Below are positions 14,837 through 23,060 of a DNA stretch of 64,000 bases, in pieces. The stretch covers positions 1,765,937 through 1,829,936 of the forward strand of contig NZ_CP014991.1 of NCBI RefSeq assembly GCF_001602095.1, in the 5' to 3' direction. The DNA is from Helicobacter himalayensis. GTDB lineage: Bacteria > Campylobacterota > Campylobacteria > Campylobacterales > Helicobacteraceae. The position numbers were made by a program, and so were the translations under genes. The notes beneath the pieces were generated by a model that searched no databases, had not been told where the DNA came from, and saw nothing but the letters and a program-made list of their open reading frames with translations. Position 1 is the first letter of the stretch. Each line of letters starts with the position of its first letter.

Positions 14837-15625
14837 CTAAAATTTGATTGTATCAATCGGGCGTGGGGTTTTTGGGACTTGGTAAAAATTTGTTTTTTTA
14901 TAGCTTTCATAGCGGTTTAGGGCTTCATTTGCTTTTAAAATCCCACTCCACCCGCGATTAATGCATAAATCTACACAAGCCTTAATATTTGCCCCGCTTT
15001 GTTTTAGCTTTGAAAAATCCCGCGTTATTGACTCTAAGGTGCTTTTAGCTAAAAAGCCTCGTTCCTTGCGATAGTTGATAAACTCGCTAAAACTTGCCCG
15101 CTCTTGTTCGTTAAAGTCTGTCGGTAGTTTAGTTTGTTGTGTTCTTTTGGTTTTGCTCTCGTCTCTAAAGGTCTTATATGAAGTTAGCAAAGTGAAAAGT
15201 AATTTTTTCTGCGCGCGCTCTTTAGAGTCTTTTTTATTTATATATTCTATATTATTAAGGGTGCTAGAATCTCCGGATGCGGTTTTTTGTGTAATCGGTA
15301 AAGATTGCGTATTTTCCGCGATTTCCTGTGCTTGAGTGTGTTTAAAGGTGTAAATCATCTCTTGCGTAAATCTACCTTCAGAATCTACACTTTGCGTATA
15401 AGTCAAAAGCCCATTATCCACAAGTTCATTGCGATATTTTCGCACGCTTGCAAGTGATATATTTAAAATCTCTGCAATTGCTTTAAGATTTACTACCCAC
15501 TCTTTTGGGTAGCTCTGTAAAAGCGCGTAAAGCATTCTTGCTTGGATACTTAAAGATTTGTTGCGTAATATCCCATTGTCAATAATAGTGAAATTTTCAC
15601 TCGGGGTAATTTTGTCTAAAATCAT
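14837..15625 (-). CDS. Winged-helix phage protein, probable replication initiator
   Basis: A 262-residue protein. The first 90 residues form a helix-turn-helix domain (RMLYALLQSYPKEWVVNLKA, then LNISLASVRKYRNELVDNGL) of the type found in phage replication proteins that recognise the origin. The C-terminal part (RGFLAKSTLESITRDFSKL) resembles the tail of phage O/DnaD-like proteins. It stands upstream of the primase and next to the helicase, as initiators do. The start overlaps the next upstream gene by 4 bp. A pure transcriptional regulator is less likely. Confidence 0.7.
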   Translation of the reverse strand: MILDKITPSENFTIIDNGILRNKSLSIQARMLYALLQSYPKEWVVNLKAIAEILNISLASVRKYRNELVDNGLLTYTQSVDSEGRFTQEMIYTFKHTQAQEIAENTQSLPITQKTASGDSSTLNNIEYINKKDSKERAQKKLLFTLLTSYKTFRDESKTKRTQQTKLPTDFNEQERASFSEFINYRKERGFLAKSTLESITRDFSKLKQSGANIKACVDLCINRGWSGILKANEALNRYESYKKTNFYQVPKTPRPIDTIKF

Positions 15626-15825
15626 GCTAACTCCTTTAAAGTTGGATTTTTGGTTATAAATGCAAAGTTGCTCTTATTTATGCAATCTATGCATTTATTG
15701 GTTTTTTTAGAAAAAATAAACTCGTCTTCAATGTAAAAAAGCTTTGTGCTATACTCTGCTTTTAGACCTTTAATCATTTGCTTTTTTGGCTTCCTTGTCC
15801 AAAGGTTTTTAAAAAATGTTTTCAA
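15622..15825 (-). CDS. Small hypothetical phage protein
   Basis: A 67-residue basic protein, no signal peptide or membrane helix, with two cysteines in CIDCI (residues about 45-49). It overlaps both neighbours (helicase end by 17 bp, initiator start by 4 bp), which argues for real translation within the operon. Family not recognised. Confidence 0.5.
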   Translation of the reverse strand: MKTFFKNLWTRKPKKQMIKGLKAEYSTKLFYIEDEFIFSKKTNKCIDCINKSNFAFITKNPTLKELA

Positions 15826-16948
15826 TAATCACCTCCTCATAAATTGAATAACTTGTAGGCATACTTGAGAAAATGCGCTTTTGTGCGTCAAAATGCACAC
15901 GTTCTTTATAATGCTTGCCTGTCTGTTTGTTCTTTTTTAAAATCACAATGCGCGAGTTTTCGCTAAATTCCCTTATCTTTTCATTTTCCGCTTTGTCGTG
16001 TTCGATTCTAATGGTTATTGAGCTTTCGTGTCCGCCCTTTTTGCTTCCCATTGGGTTGTCTCTATCGCCTTTACTTGTCTGCACAATCAAAAAAACGACA
16101 ATATTAAGACTATGACAAAGTTTTGCTAAGGTTGAAAACTTTAGGCTTTCTTCCTCTTCCATATTGCGACCATTTGGACTACTAATGCGCATTTGAGAAT
16201 CAATTAAAAACACTCTAACACCACTTTTATAAAGTGTCTTTATATTTTGCGCGATGTTGTAAAGCTCGTAGCCGTCATCAATGATTATCAAATTATTGGC
16301 GTTAAAGCCTTTTTTTGTGTCTTTAGCCTTAAGATATTGATAAATTGGAAACTCAAAGCTAAAAAAACAAACTTTGTGCTTTTTGCTTATATGCTCTAGC
16401 ATTTGTAAGCCTAAGGTTGTTTTGCCTGCTTCTGGGTCTCCGCTTATCAAAACTAACTGCGCGCATTCAATACCACCATTTAAAGCGGAATCTAAAAAGC
16501 TTACGCCGGTTTCAAACTTTGGCATTACTGGCTTAGTGGCGTAATACTCTTGCCACTGCGCAAAGTTTTTGTAGCTTTTTGTTTGCAAGTTTGGCAAAAG
16601 CTGGTCTATATCAAGCAAAGTATTATTTTCGCTTGCTAGTAAAAGCTCTTGGGCTACTCTCCTTTGTCTGTCTAAGTTATAGGCTTTTATAAAAGGTTCT
16701 TTCAATAAAAGCACATTGGGATTTGGCAAAGTGCTTAACATTTCTAAAATAAAGGCCTTTTCACTTTGGGCTTTGTTAAGGCTTTGCGTGAAAACATTTA
16801 AAGAAATATTAGGCAAGTCTTGCAAAATGTTTAAAACTTCTTGCGCGTCTTTACTAAAGCACTCTCTTGGCACTTCGCTTAAAAACTCCTCTAAATATTG
16901 CGGATAAGCTAGAAAAGAGCTTAAAATTTCTTGCTCTAAAGGGTTCAT
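15809..16948 (-). CDS. DnaB-like replicative helicase
   Basis: A 379-residue RecA-fold ATPase. Residues 1-120 look like a DnaB N-terminal domain (begins MNPLEQEILSSFL). The ATPase has Walker A GDPEAGKTT at 170-178, a FFSFEF segment near 195-200 matching DnaB motif 1a, and a Walker B VFLIDSQ with Asp250. A QTSKGDR segment follows at the motif 3 position. It would unwind DNA at the phage fork together with the primase. It overlaps the zinc-ribbon gene by 4 bp. It is shorter than host DnaB (about 490), as phage versions often are. Confidence 0.85.
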   Translation of the reverse strand: MNPLEQEILSSFLAYPQYLEEFLSEVPRECFSKDAQEVLNILQDLPNISLNVFTQSLNKAQSEKAFILEMLSTLPNPNVLLLKEPFIKAYNLDRQRRVAQELLLASENNTLLDIDQLLPNLQTKSYKNFAQWQEYYATKPVMPKFETGVSFLDSALNGGIECAQLVLISGDPEAGKTTLGLQMLEHISKKHKVCFFSFEFPIYQYLKAKDTKKGFNANNLIIIDDGYELYNIAQNIKTLYKSGVRVFLIDSQMRISSPNGRNMEEEESLKFSTLAKLCHSLNIVVFLIVQTSKGDRDNPMGSKKGGHESSITIRIEHDKAENEKIREFSENSRIVILKKNKQTGKHYKERVHFDAQKRIFSSMPTSYSIYEEVIIENIF

Positions 16949-17133
16949 ATTTCACCCCTTAGGACTTTTTGCATCCATTCTTTTTCTGTAAAAACATCGC
17001 TTTTAATTGTTAGCATTATCTCCTCGCCACATAAGCACGTCGTTTGTATGCTTGTATCGCTTGGGGCTTCTAACTCTTTTACATTTAGGCTGTTTTCCTC
17101 ACCACAAGTTGGGCAGATATAGTTAAGGTTCAT
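16945..17133 (-). CDS. Zinc-ribbon mini-protein
   Basis: A 62-residue protein with two Cys pairs, CPTC (residues 8-11) and CLC (about 33-35), spaced like a zinc ribbon. It sits between integrase and helicase with 4-bp overlaps on both sides. Possible roles are DNA binding or excision control; the sequence alone does not decide. Confidence 0.6.
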   Translation of the reverse strand: MNLNYICPTCGEENSLNVKELEAPSDTSIQTTCLCGEEIMLTIKSDVFTEKEWMQKVLRGEI

Positions 17134-18155
17134 ATTTCACCTCCAAACTCTGCCTCAACAAAACTCGCTCTTTTGATTTGGGTGGGAATGTATTTAACAT
17201 AATGCGTAAAAGTCGTAGAAAGGCTTTTGTGTCCTAACATCGCACTAATCCATAAAACTTCCTCTTTATGCTCTAACATCATCGTGGCAAAAGTATGGCG
17301 CGTTTGGTAAATCGCTCTTTTTTTAATGTTTAATTTCTCTAAAAGTGCGAAATACTGCCCGCGTAAGTCTGAAATAGGTTGCGTGATAATAGTCCCTTTT
17401 GTGCGCTCTTGGCTTAAAAGCGTGCGCTTGAGGATTGGCAACATATCAACATAACGATTAGTGCCTGTTTTTGTGCTGGTAATTTTCCCGGTGGCGGATT
17501 CTATGGCTTTATTAATAAGTATCTTGTCGTTTTTAAAATCACAATCTTCATAAGTCAAAGCCCTTATTTCTCCGGTGCGCGCGCCTGTAAAAAAAGCGAT
17601 GATTAAGAATAATTTAAGTTCGCCTGTTGCGTTTTGTAATAAAAGTTTCACTTCCTCGCTGGTGAAAGGTATAACGCTCTCGCCTTGAATTTGGTGGGAC
17701 TTTTTTACGCGTAAGGGCTTTAGGTGCGTAGCAATTCCCTCGTCTTTAGCAAATCGTAAAAGCTGGTTTAAAAAATTTAGCTTATAGTCTTGCTCTGTAT
17801 TATTTGCGTAGGCTTCTAGGTCTTTTTGTGTCCAAAGCCGAATGTCTTTTTTTCCGAAAAACTTTACTAAATCATTTGTATTGTATTTGTATTTAAGTAA
17901 AGTTTGCGACTTAAGGTTTGTATTTTGCAAGAAAAGTTCCGCGATTGTTGCTATTGGATATTTTACAATTTCTTGCTTAGGCTCGCCTCGCAAGTGTTTA
18001 TAAACATAGCTTTGTATGTCTAATAAAACTCTAGCTAGATTTTCCTTACTTGCTTGCAGTTTTGTGCTAAATCTTATGCGTCCTAAGTCCTTTAAGGTTG
18101 TGTCAATATAAATCACCCCGCCCCTTGTGTAAGTTTTGCTGTGTAAGATGTCCAT
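17130..18155 (-). CDS. Prophage tyrosine integrase
   Basis: A 341-residue tyrosine recombinase that would catalyse phage integration and excision. The catalytic set is present: first Arg in ARTGEIRAL (about 193), second Arg in YQTRHTFAT (about 286; the usual first His of this box is Tyr), LGHKS His (about 309) and nucleophile Tyr in FTHYVKY (about 319). An N-terminal SAM-like arm domain precedes. I place the start at 18155 because GGAG sits just before that ATG; an upstream ATG at 18272 would add 39 unlikely residues. It is the first gene of the minus-strand prophage operon. Confidence 0.93.
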   Translation of the reverse strand: MDILHSKTYTRGGVIYIDTTLKDLGRIRFSTKLQASKENLARVLLDIQSYVYKHLRGEPKQEIVKYPIATIAELFLQNTNLKSQTLLKYKYNTNDLVKFFGKKDIRLWTQKDLEAYANNTEQDYKLNFLNQLLRFAKDEGIATHLKPLRVKKSHQIQGESVIPFTSEEVKLLLQNATGELKLFLIIAFFTGARTGEIRALTYEDCDFKNDKILINKAIESATGKITSTKTGTNRYVDMLPILKRTLLSQERTKGTIITQPISDLRGQYFALLEKLNIKKRAIYQTRHTFATMMLEHKEEVLWISAMLGHKSLSTTFTHYVKYIPTQIKRASFVEAEFGGEI

Positions 18156-18877
18156 TTTTTCTCCTTTTTTTAAGTGTTTGTTGTTTAAAGAGCTTGTCGC
18201 TCTCGTTACAAAATCGCACTTTTTTGGTTGGTTTTGGCACTGCGTTTTTTTGTGTTCGCTTTTGGTTTGCATTGGCTTTCAAAGCTTGTCGCTTTTAAGC
18301 CCGCACAAAAGCGCGCCCACAAAAGCTAGGGTTTAAAGCCCCCACATTTGCGGGATTTAAACCTTTGGCACAAAATCTGGCACAAAAAGGCTAAAAATCC
18401 ACAAAAACATTGCAAAATAAAGTGAAGTGTAAAAGAAATTATTTTGTGTAAGTGTTTGAGCCACACGAGCGCGGGGTGAAAGCAATAAAGGCAGGCATTA
18501 AAGGCTTTTCCTCGCGCCCTCGTTTCGTCGCTTTCGCACGATTACTTATAAGCCACATCGTAAGCCCTTGCCTCTCCCTCGCTTGCACATTTGAGGCAAG
18601 CGATATAAGACCACAAAGGCGTTGCGATTTACGAGACAACGCGCGAATATAAATTGCCACATTGTCCCGCTTTGCCACATTTCAAGGCTTTGCCTCTCCC
18701 TCGCAACTTTTGCCCGCTTGCTGTGTCTAAACTTGTAAAAGCGTTGGTTGCGTAAGCTTGTGTTACAAAACTTTAAGACCCTTTTGGGTTTCCTACCCCC
18801 CCAAAAAAGCAAAAAAATCCTAAAAACGCACTTTGTCGCGGTTGGCGCGTGGCTCTTGCTGGCGCGTTGATTACGCC
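18156..18877. other. Non-coding region between integrase and truncated rhodanese gene
   Basis: No credible gene. It holds a hairpin with arms GGTTTAAA (18330-18337) and TTTAAACC (18356-18363), a direct repeat TGGCACAAAA (18366-18375, 18378-18387), and two imperfect copies of a segment ending TTGCCTCTCCCTCGC (near 18550-18590 and 18670-18705). A 23-bp stretch at 18737-18759 is identical to 8007-8029 in the giant gene. Arm-type integrase sites and the prophage attachment site are expected here, but I cannot define the core because the other prophage end is outside the window. No tRNA was found. Confidence 0.5.
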
Positions 18878-19120
18878 TTATAAGCTACACACCCGCGCGC
18901 TTTGGAGTTTTAAAAATCCTAAGCTTGCGGTCTTAAACTTGGCGTGAATTTTGCGCTTTGGTTTGTTAAAAGTTGGGTGTAGTTTTTGTGCGTGGAGTGA
19001 GCCTTGTAAATGCGCACTTAAAAAAGCTTGAGTGCTACGAATATCAAAGAGAAAAAAAGAATTTAAGCCCATTTTTTGCAACAAAGGTAGAGATAAGGCT
19101 TTAAGTGTGATATTTTTCAT
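18878..19120 (-). pseudogene. Truncated rhodanese-like protein
   Basis: An 80-codon frame. Residues 1-45 look like the start of a rhodanese domain (FLFDIRSTQAFLSAHLQGS, matching the DIR..EF..GHI.GA pattern), but the sequence then loses similarity and ends well before the catalytic Cys loop. A full domain needs about 100 residues or more. The change occurs on the integrase side, so the gene may have been cut by prophage insertion. It is also possible that it was truncated earlier. Confidence 0.5.
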
Positions 19121-19230
19121 TTATTTGCCTTGTGCATTTTATTGCGTTTCTAGTATGCCAAACATTAAATAACGTGCATTAGCTTATGTATTATTTAGCA
19201 CGCAATTTAGATTAAATTTATCTTTGTCGC

Positions 19231-19312
19231 TCTCAAACGTTAGCGAAGATAGTTTTTAAAGATTCCAATAGAGATATTTCGCTACGCTCAATATGACAAA
19301 ATTTATTTTGCC
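19231..19312. repeat. Dispersed Helicobacter-type repeat fragment
   Basis: Contains AGAGATATTTCGCTACGCTC followed by AATATGACAAAA, a member of the same short repeat family seen at 20965, 21760, 22560, 23290 and 32036. Non-coding. Confidence 0.5.
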
Positions 19313-19390
19313 CAAAAAAATTCTTTTTTAATAGTAAGCCAAATAGAGACGCAAAGCAAAGCATAATCACAAAGGGCTTGATGTTAAAAT

Positions 19391-20920
19391 TTAGCACGCT
19401 TCAAGTTCTTCGACTATTTTCTCAATTTCCGCTCTTAAATGCATTTGGTTTTTAAGCATCTCTTTAATCTCTGCATTAAGAAGGCTTATATCAACCACTT
19501 CGCGCGTGTCTTTGGCTTCCACATAGCTAGAAACGCTTAAGTTATAGTCGTTCTTAGCAATTTGCTCTTTTGGCACGAGTGCGCTTACGAACTCTTTAGT
19601 CTCCCTTGCCTTGTAGGATCTCAAAATCCATTCTAGATTCTGCGGTGAAAGCATATTTTTATTGGTTACTTTGATAAATGCATCGCTTGCATTGATAAAC
19701 AAAACCTTATCGTCCCTATTCTTATTTTTGCGCAATACCAAGATACACACCGCAATCCCTGTGCCAAAGAAAAGATTAGGCGCAAGGGCTATCACACAAT
19801 CAATGTAATCCTCTTCTATCAAATACTTTCTTATATCCCGCTCCGCACCGCTTCTATACATTACACCCGGGAAAGTTACAATAGCCGCGCTACCTTTTTC
19901 ACTAAGCCACGCTAAGCTATGCATTACAAAAGCCAAATCAGCCTTTGATTCAGGGGCTAAAACCCCCGCTTTTAAAAATCGTTCATCGTTGATTAAAAGC
20001 GCGTTGCTTTTGCCCTCCCATTTGATACTATAAGGAGGATTGCTAACGATTGCATCAAATGGCTCGGTGTTTTTGTGTTCTTCATTAGGCTTTATTAGAG
20101 TATCGCCGTGTGCTATATCAAATTTCGTGTATGCTACATTATGCAGTAGCATATTCATTCTTGCAAGGTTATAAGTAGTGATATTAATTTCTTGTCCAAA
20201 ATAGCCTGATTTCGGGTCTTTTTTCAAAATCTTTTTATACTGCAAGAGCAGTGAGCCACTCCCACAAGCAGGGTCATAGACTTTATTAGGCTTAGCATTA
20301 TTGCAAAGTGTGATTTCAACAAGCAGTTTGCTAACCTCTTGAGGAGTGAAAAACTCCCCGCCACTTTTCCCCGCGTTACTTGCATACATTTTCATCAGAT
20401 ATTCATACGCATCGCCAAAGACATCAATTTCATTTTCATTATAATGCAACTCCAAATCACTAATAGCCCTCATAATATTTAAGATTTTTCTATTGCGCTC
20501 ACTATTAGACTTGCCAATGTTATCAGAATGTAAATCCATATCTGCAAAAAGCCCATTAAATTGCTTGCTGCTGTCTTGGATTTGTTTAAAAATATTGCTT
20601 AAAGTCTCATTGAGATTGGATTTTTCTTGGTCCGCATTTTTAAGCACATTAGAAAACAAAGCACTAGGTTTGATAAAAAAACCATAGGTTTCAAGGATAG
20701 TATCCTTGCCATTTTCTGCCTCCTCATCGCTTAAGGTCTCATAGTTGTCTGTATCATAATGCTCCTTAAGGTCATTTTTGAGTTTCTCACTGATAAAGTA
20801 ATAAAACAAAAATCCAAAAACATAATCTTTGGATTTCGAGAGCTCGATTACTCCTCTTAAGTCGTTGGCGATTTTCCATATTGTTTTATGAAGCTCCTCT
20901 CTTTCTCTAACGCTTTTCAT
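19391..20920 (-). CDS. hsdM: Type I restriction-modification DNA methyltransferase subunit HsdM
   Basis: A 509-residue N6-adenine methyltransferase subunit. An HsdM N-terminal domain (about 10-160) precedes the methylase core with AdoMet motif DPACGSGSLL (216-225) and catalytic NPPY (294-297). Full length and apparently intact. It needs an HsdS subunit for target recognition; the only hsdS sequences here are the duplicated halves at 21.9-24.1 kb, upstream of a toxin-antitoxin pair. No hsdR is visible. The start has a strong AAAGGAGG ribosome site. Confidence 0.95.
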   Translation of the reverse strand: MKSVREREELHKTIWKIANDLRGVIELSKSKDYVFGFLFYYFISEKLKNDLKEHYDTDNYETLSDEEAENGKDTILETYGFFIKPSALFSNVLKNADQEKSNLNETLSNIFKQIQDSSKQFNGLFADMDLHSDNIGKSNSERNRKILNIMRAISDLELHYNENEIDVFGDAYEYLMKMYASNAGKSGGEFFTPQEVSKLLVEITLCNNAKPNKVYDPACGSGSLLLQYKKILKKDPKSGYFGQEINITTYNLARMNMLLHNVAYTKFDIAHGDTLIKPNEEHKNTEPFDAIVSNPPYSIKWEGKSNALLINDERFLKAGVLAPESKADLAFVMHSLAWLSEKGSAAIVTFPGVMYRSGAERDIRKYLIEEDYIDCVIALAPNLFFGTGIAVCILVLRKNKNRDDKVLFINASDAFIKVTNKNMLSPQNLEWILRSYKARETKEFVSALVPKEQIAKNDYNLSVSSYVEAKDTREVVDISLLNAEIKEMLKNQMHLRAEIEKIVEELEAC

Positions 20921-20964
20921 TTGTTTTTCCTCCTTTTAGTATTTAGTTTGTTTATGGGTTAAGA

Positions 20965-21075
20965 AATTCTTCGGCTAAAGCTTAAGTAATGACAATGCGG
21001 GGTTTTGTCATATTGCGCCCTATTTTGTCATATTGAGCGCAAGCGAAATATCTCTATTGTAAAGAGACATTGCAC
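20965..21075. repeat. Dispersed repeat cluster upstream of hsdM
   Basis: Three short units in a row: ATTCTTCGGCTAAAGCTTAA, then two TTGTCATATTG units, one leading into AGCGCAAGCGAAATATCTC. Same family as the repeats embedded in and around hsdS. They may serve as homology for rearrangement of this locus. Confidence 0.5.
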
Positions 21076-21132
21076 TTTCACAAAAGCGGCACTCTTAAAA
21101 ATTCTAGCTTTTTAGATTCCACCCCTTTTCTT

Positions 21133-21393
21133 TTATTTATAAATATCGCCTCTAGATTCCGCATCATAGGCATAAATTAAAATCTCTTTTTCTCTTATTT
21201 CATACAAGATTCTATATTTGCCAATCCTTAAGCGGTAGCAGTTTTGTGTGCCTTGTAGTCTTTTAATATCTTGCGTGTTTGAGTGGGGATTTTGTGCGAT
21301 TTGCTCTAAGGCACTGATGACTTTAGGGGCTAAGTCGCGGTGTTTATCTAGGAATTTCTTTGCTTCCTTGCTATATTCTAAGAAATAATTCAT
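21133..21393 (-). CDS. RelE/ParE-family toxin
   Basis: An 86-residue protein of the RelE/ParE fold: helices with FLDKHRDLAPKVISALEQI, then strands with YRLRIGKYRILYEI and a final YAYDAESRGDIY. RelE-type members cleave mRNA on the ribosome; ParE-type members act on gyrase. The RLRIGKYRILY core favours RelE. Its start overlaps the antitoxin stop by 4 bp. It lies between hsdM and hsdS. Confidence 0.88.
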   Translation of the reverse strand: MNYFLEYSKEAKKFLDKHRDLAPKVISALEQIAQNPHSNTQDIKRLQGTQNCYRLRIGKYRILYEIREKEILIYAYDAESRGDIYK

Positions 21394-21668
21394 TGGATTC
21401 CAAACTCCTTTTTAAGCTCCTCGTGGCTTATAGTCTCACCCCTTTCTAGCTCTTTTATAGCCTTTTTGTAGGCTCTCTTATTTGCCTCTGTCTCAATGGT
21501 ATCTGGGTCTATTTCGCTACTTATGCTAAAGGGAATCTCGCCGGTTTTAAGCACCTTTGCAGCAAACATTCTAAAGGCTGTGCCTAAATCTAGCCCCATA
21601 TCCTTAAGCATTATTTCTAAAATCTCTTTATCGCTGCTATCCATTCTAAATTGCACAATTGAAGTCAT
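21390..21668 (-). CDS. RelB/DinJ-family antitoxin
   Basis: A 92-residue protein with an N-terminal ribbon-helix-helix (VQFRMDSSDKEILEIMLKDM) typical of RelB/DinJ and a charged C-terminal tail (KAIKELERGETISHEEL) of the kind that wraps the toxin. These antitoxins repress their own operon. It overlaps the toxin by ATGA. A TATATT-rich region upstream (21700-21715) touches the edge of the hsdS inverted repeat. Confidence 0.88.
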   Translation of the reverse strand: MTSIVQFRMDSSDKEILEIMLKDMGLDLGTAFRMFAAKVLKTGEIPFSISSEIDPDTIETEANKRAYKKAIKELERGETISHEELKKEFGIQ

Positions 21669-21711
21669 TTTCTATCCTTTTGTATGGTTTTGAATGATTA
21701 TATTATATTTA

Positions 21712-22897
21712 GATTAAATTTTACTTTTACCATATTGCCCCCTGTTGTCATATTACCCCACTTTGTCATATTGAGGGAGTGAAACGACCAAAATATCTCT
21801 CTTAGAATCCTTAGGAGATTCTTCGCTTTGCTTAAGTAATGACAAGTCTTATTTTTGTCATTCTCAAACTCTCCTTTTGTCATTCTGAGACGTTAGCCGA
21901 AGAATCTTGACTTAGTTTCTAATCTTCACTTTTTTCTAAACTTTTAAAGCTTAGTAATTTCTCTCTATAATATGCGTATTGTTTTCTTCTTGCTGCAATC
22001 TCTGCGGGGATTCCTTTGCTTAAGTCATTAACTAAGCAATCAAATTTATCTAGGATTTGGACAATTTCATTTTGCACATTTAAAGGTGGGAGGGGGATTT
22101 TTATCTTGCTTAAGTTGCTATTATGCACACGAATAACCTTAGTTCCAAAGGCAAACTTTATTTTTTGGTCTTGAAAGAAATCAGTTTTAAAAAAATAGCT
22201 TATAAATTTAGGATTTTGTTTATGAGAAAATACAAAACTATCCCCACTAATGCAAACTTCATCGTCTCCTAAATATGCTACCGCTTTACAAACATCTTCT
22301 TTATTTTCACTAACTCCAGCAATGATTAAATCTCCACTTTTTGCTTTCTTAAGCGACTTTGCCACTTCCTCACTCACAAAAGATATTGTTTTTTCAGTAT
22401 GGATTCCATAATAAGTGTGAATTTGTCCATAATGGATACAAGGGACTCCAGATTCTGTAAAATCCTTTTTTTGCAAACCATTTCCACGCGTAAAAGTGCC
22501 AATCTCCCCCAAGCTTACCATTTTTACAAGTTCTAGGTATTTAGATTCTTCGTTTGTTGAGATTCTTCGGGCTTTGCCCTCAGAATGACAATTAACCTTT
22601 TTTGTCATATTGAGCGCAAGCGAAACATCTCTATTGTTGTAATGGGATTCTTCGCTTCGCTCAGAATGACAAGAGGCATTATCATATTGAGGCGAAGCCG
22701 AAATATCTGCTAAATGCTTCCTTGCTCTTTTTTCTAATTCTTCTTTGCTTAAAAGCTTATTTCTATAATATTCGTATTGTTTTTTACGCGCTTCTAATTC
22801 TTTTTCTAATTCTTTTTCTAATTCTTTTTCTAATTCTGTAAATTTGTCTAAGATTTCTACAATTTTGTTTTGAATTTCTAGGGGTGGGAGGGGGATT
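21712..22897 (+). repeat. Left arm of 1,186-bp inverted repeat containing hsdS
   Basis: Every position x I compared pairs with 45987 minus x in 23090-24275. Checks at both boundaries, across the four-fold AATTCTTTTTCT linker run and over the coding frames fit the same sum, so the arms appear essentially identical and equal in length. The arm holds the HsdS central conserved segment, a repeat-derived linker, one target-recognition domain, the C-terminal conserved segment and 200 bp of non-coding repeat sequence. Confidence 0.92.
21919..22608 (-). CDS. hsdS: HsdS specificity half-subunit, left copy (5'-truncated)
   Basis: A 229-residue product from the first ATG; the frame stays open back to 23019 without a start codon I trust. 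It holds one target-recognition domain (starting LVKMVSLGEIGTFTRGNGLQ) and a C-terminal conserved coiled-coil (IPLPPLNVQNEIVQILDKF). The open upstream part encodes the end of a preceding recognition domain (SIRKQIIKTASGVTRFNISK) and the central conserved region. The first recognition domain is missing. Half-size HsdS can dimerise in some type IC systems; whether this one is expressed is unknown. Confidence 0.75.
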   Translation of the reverse strand: MTKKVNCHSEGKARRISTNEESKYLELVKMVSLGEIGTFTRGNGLQKKDFTESGVPCIHYGQIHTYYGIHTEKTISFVSEEVAKSLKKAKSGDLIIAGVSENKEDVCKAVAYLGDDEVCISGDSFVFSHKQNPKFISYFFKTDFFQDQKIKFAFGTKVIRVHNSNLSKIKIPLPPLNVQNEIVQILDKFDCLVNDLSKGIPAEIAARRKQYAYYREKLLSFKSLEKSED

Positions 22898-23060
22898 AAA
22901 ATATTCTCAAATTTTTTCTTTGAAATGTTAAATCTTGTAACGCCACTAGCTGTTTTTATAATTTGCTTTCTTATGCTTTCTTGCCTAAATAAGTATTTGC
23001 TAAATTCTGGAGGTTGAATTTATTAATACTCATTTATTTCAAGGCACGGGATTAAAAAAT

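Noticed and set aside
18439..18812. Three overlapping ORFs on both strands in the region right of the integrase
   Set aside because: Mutually conflicting frames, no ribosome sites, and protein similarity only to each other through an imperfect DNA repeat.
18156..19400. tRNA or tmRNA gene as integration target
   Set aside because: I looked for cloverleaf-like sequence with a T-loop and found none.
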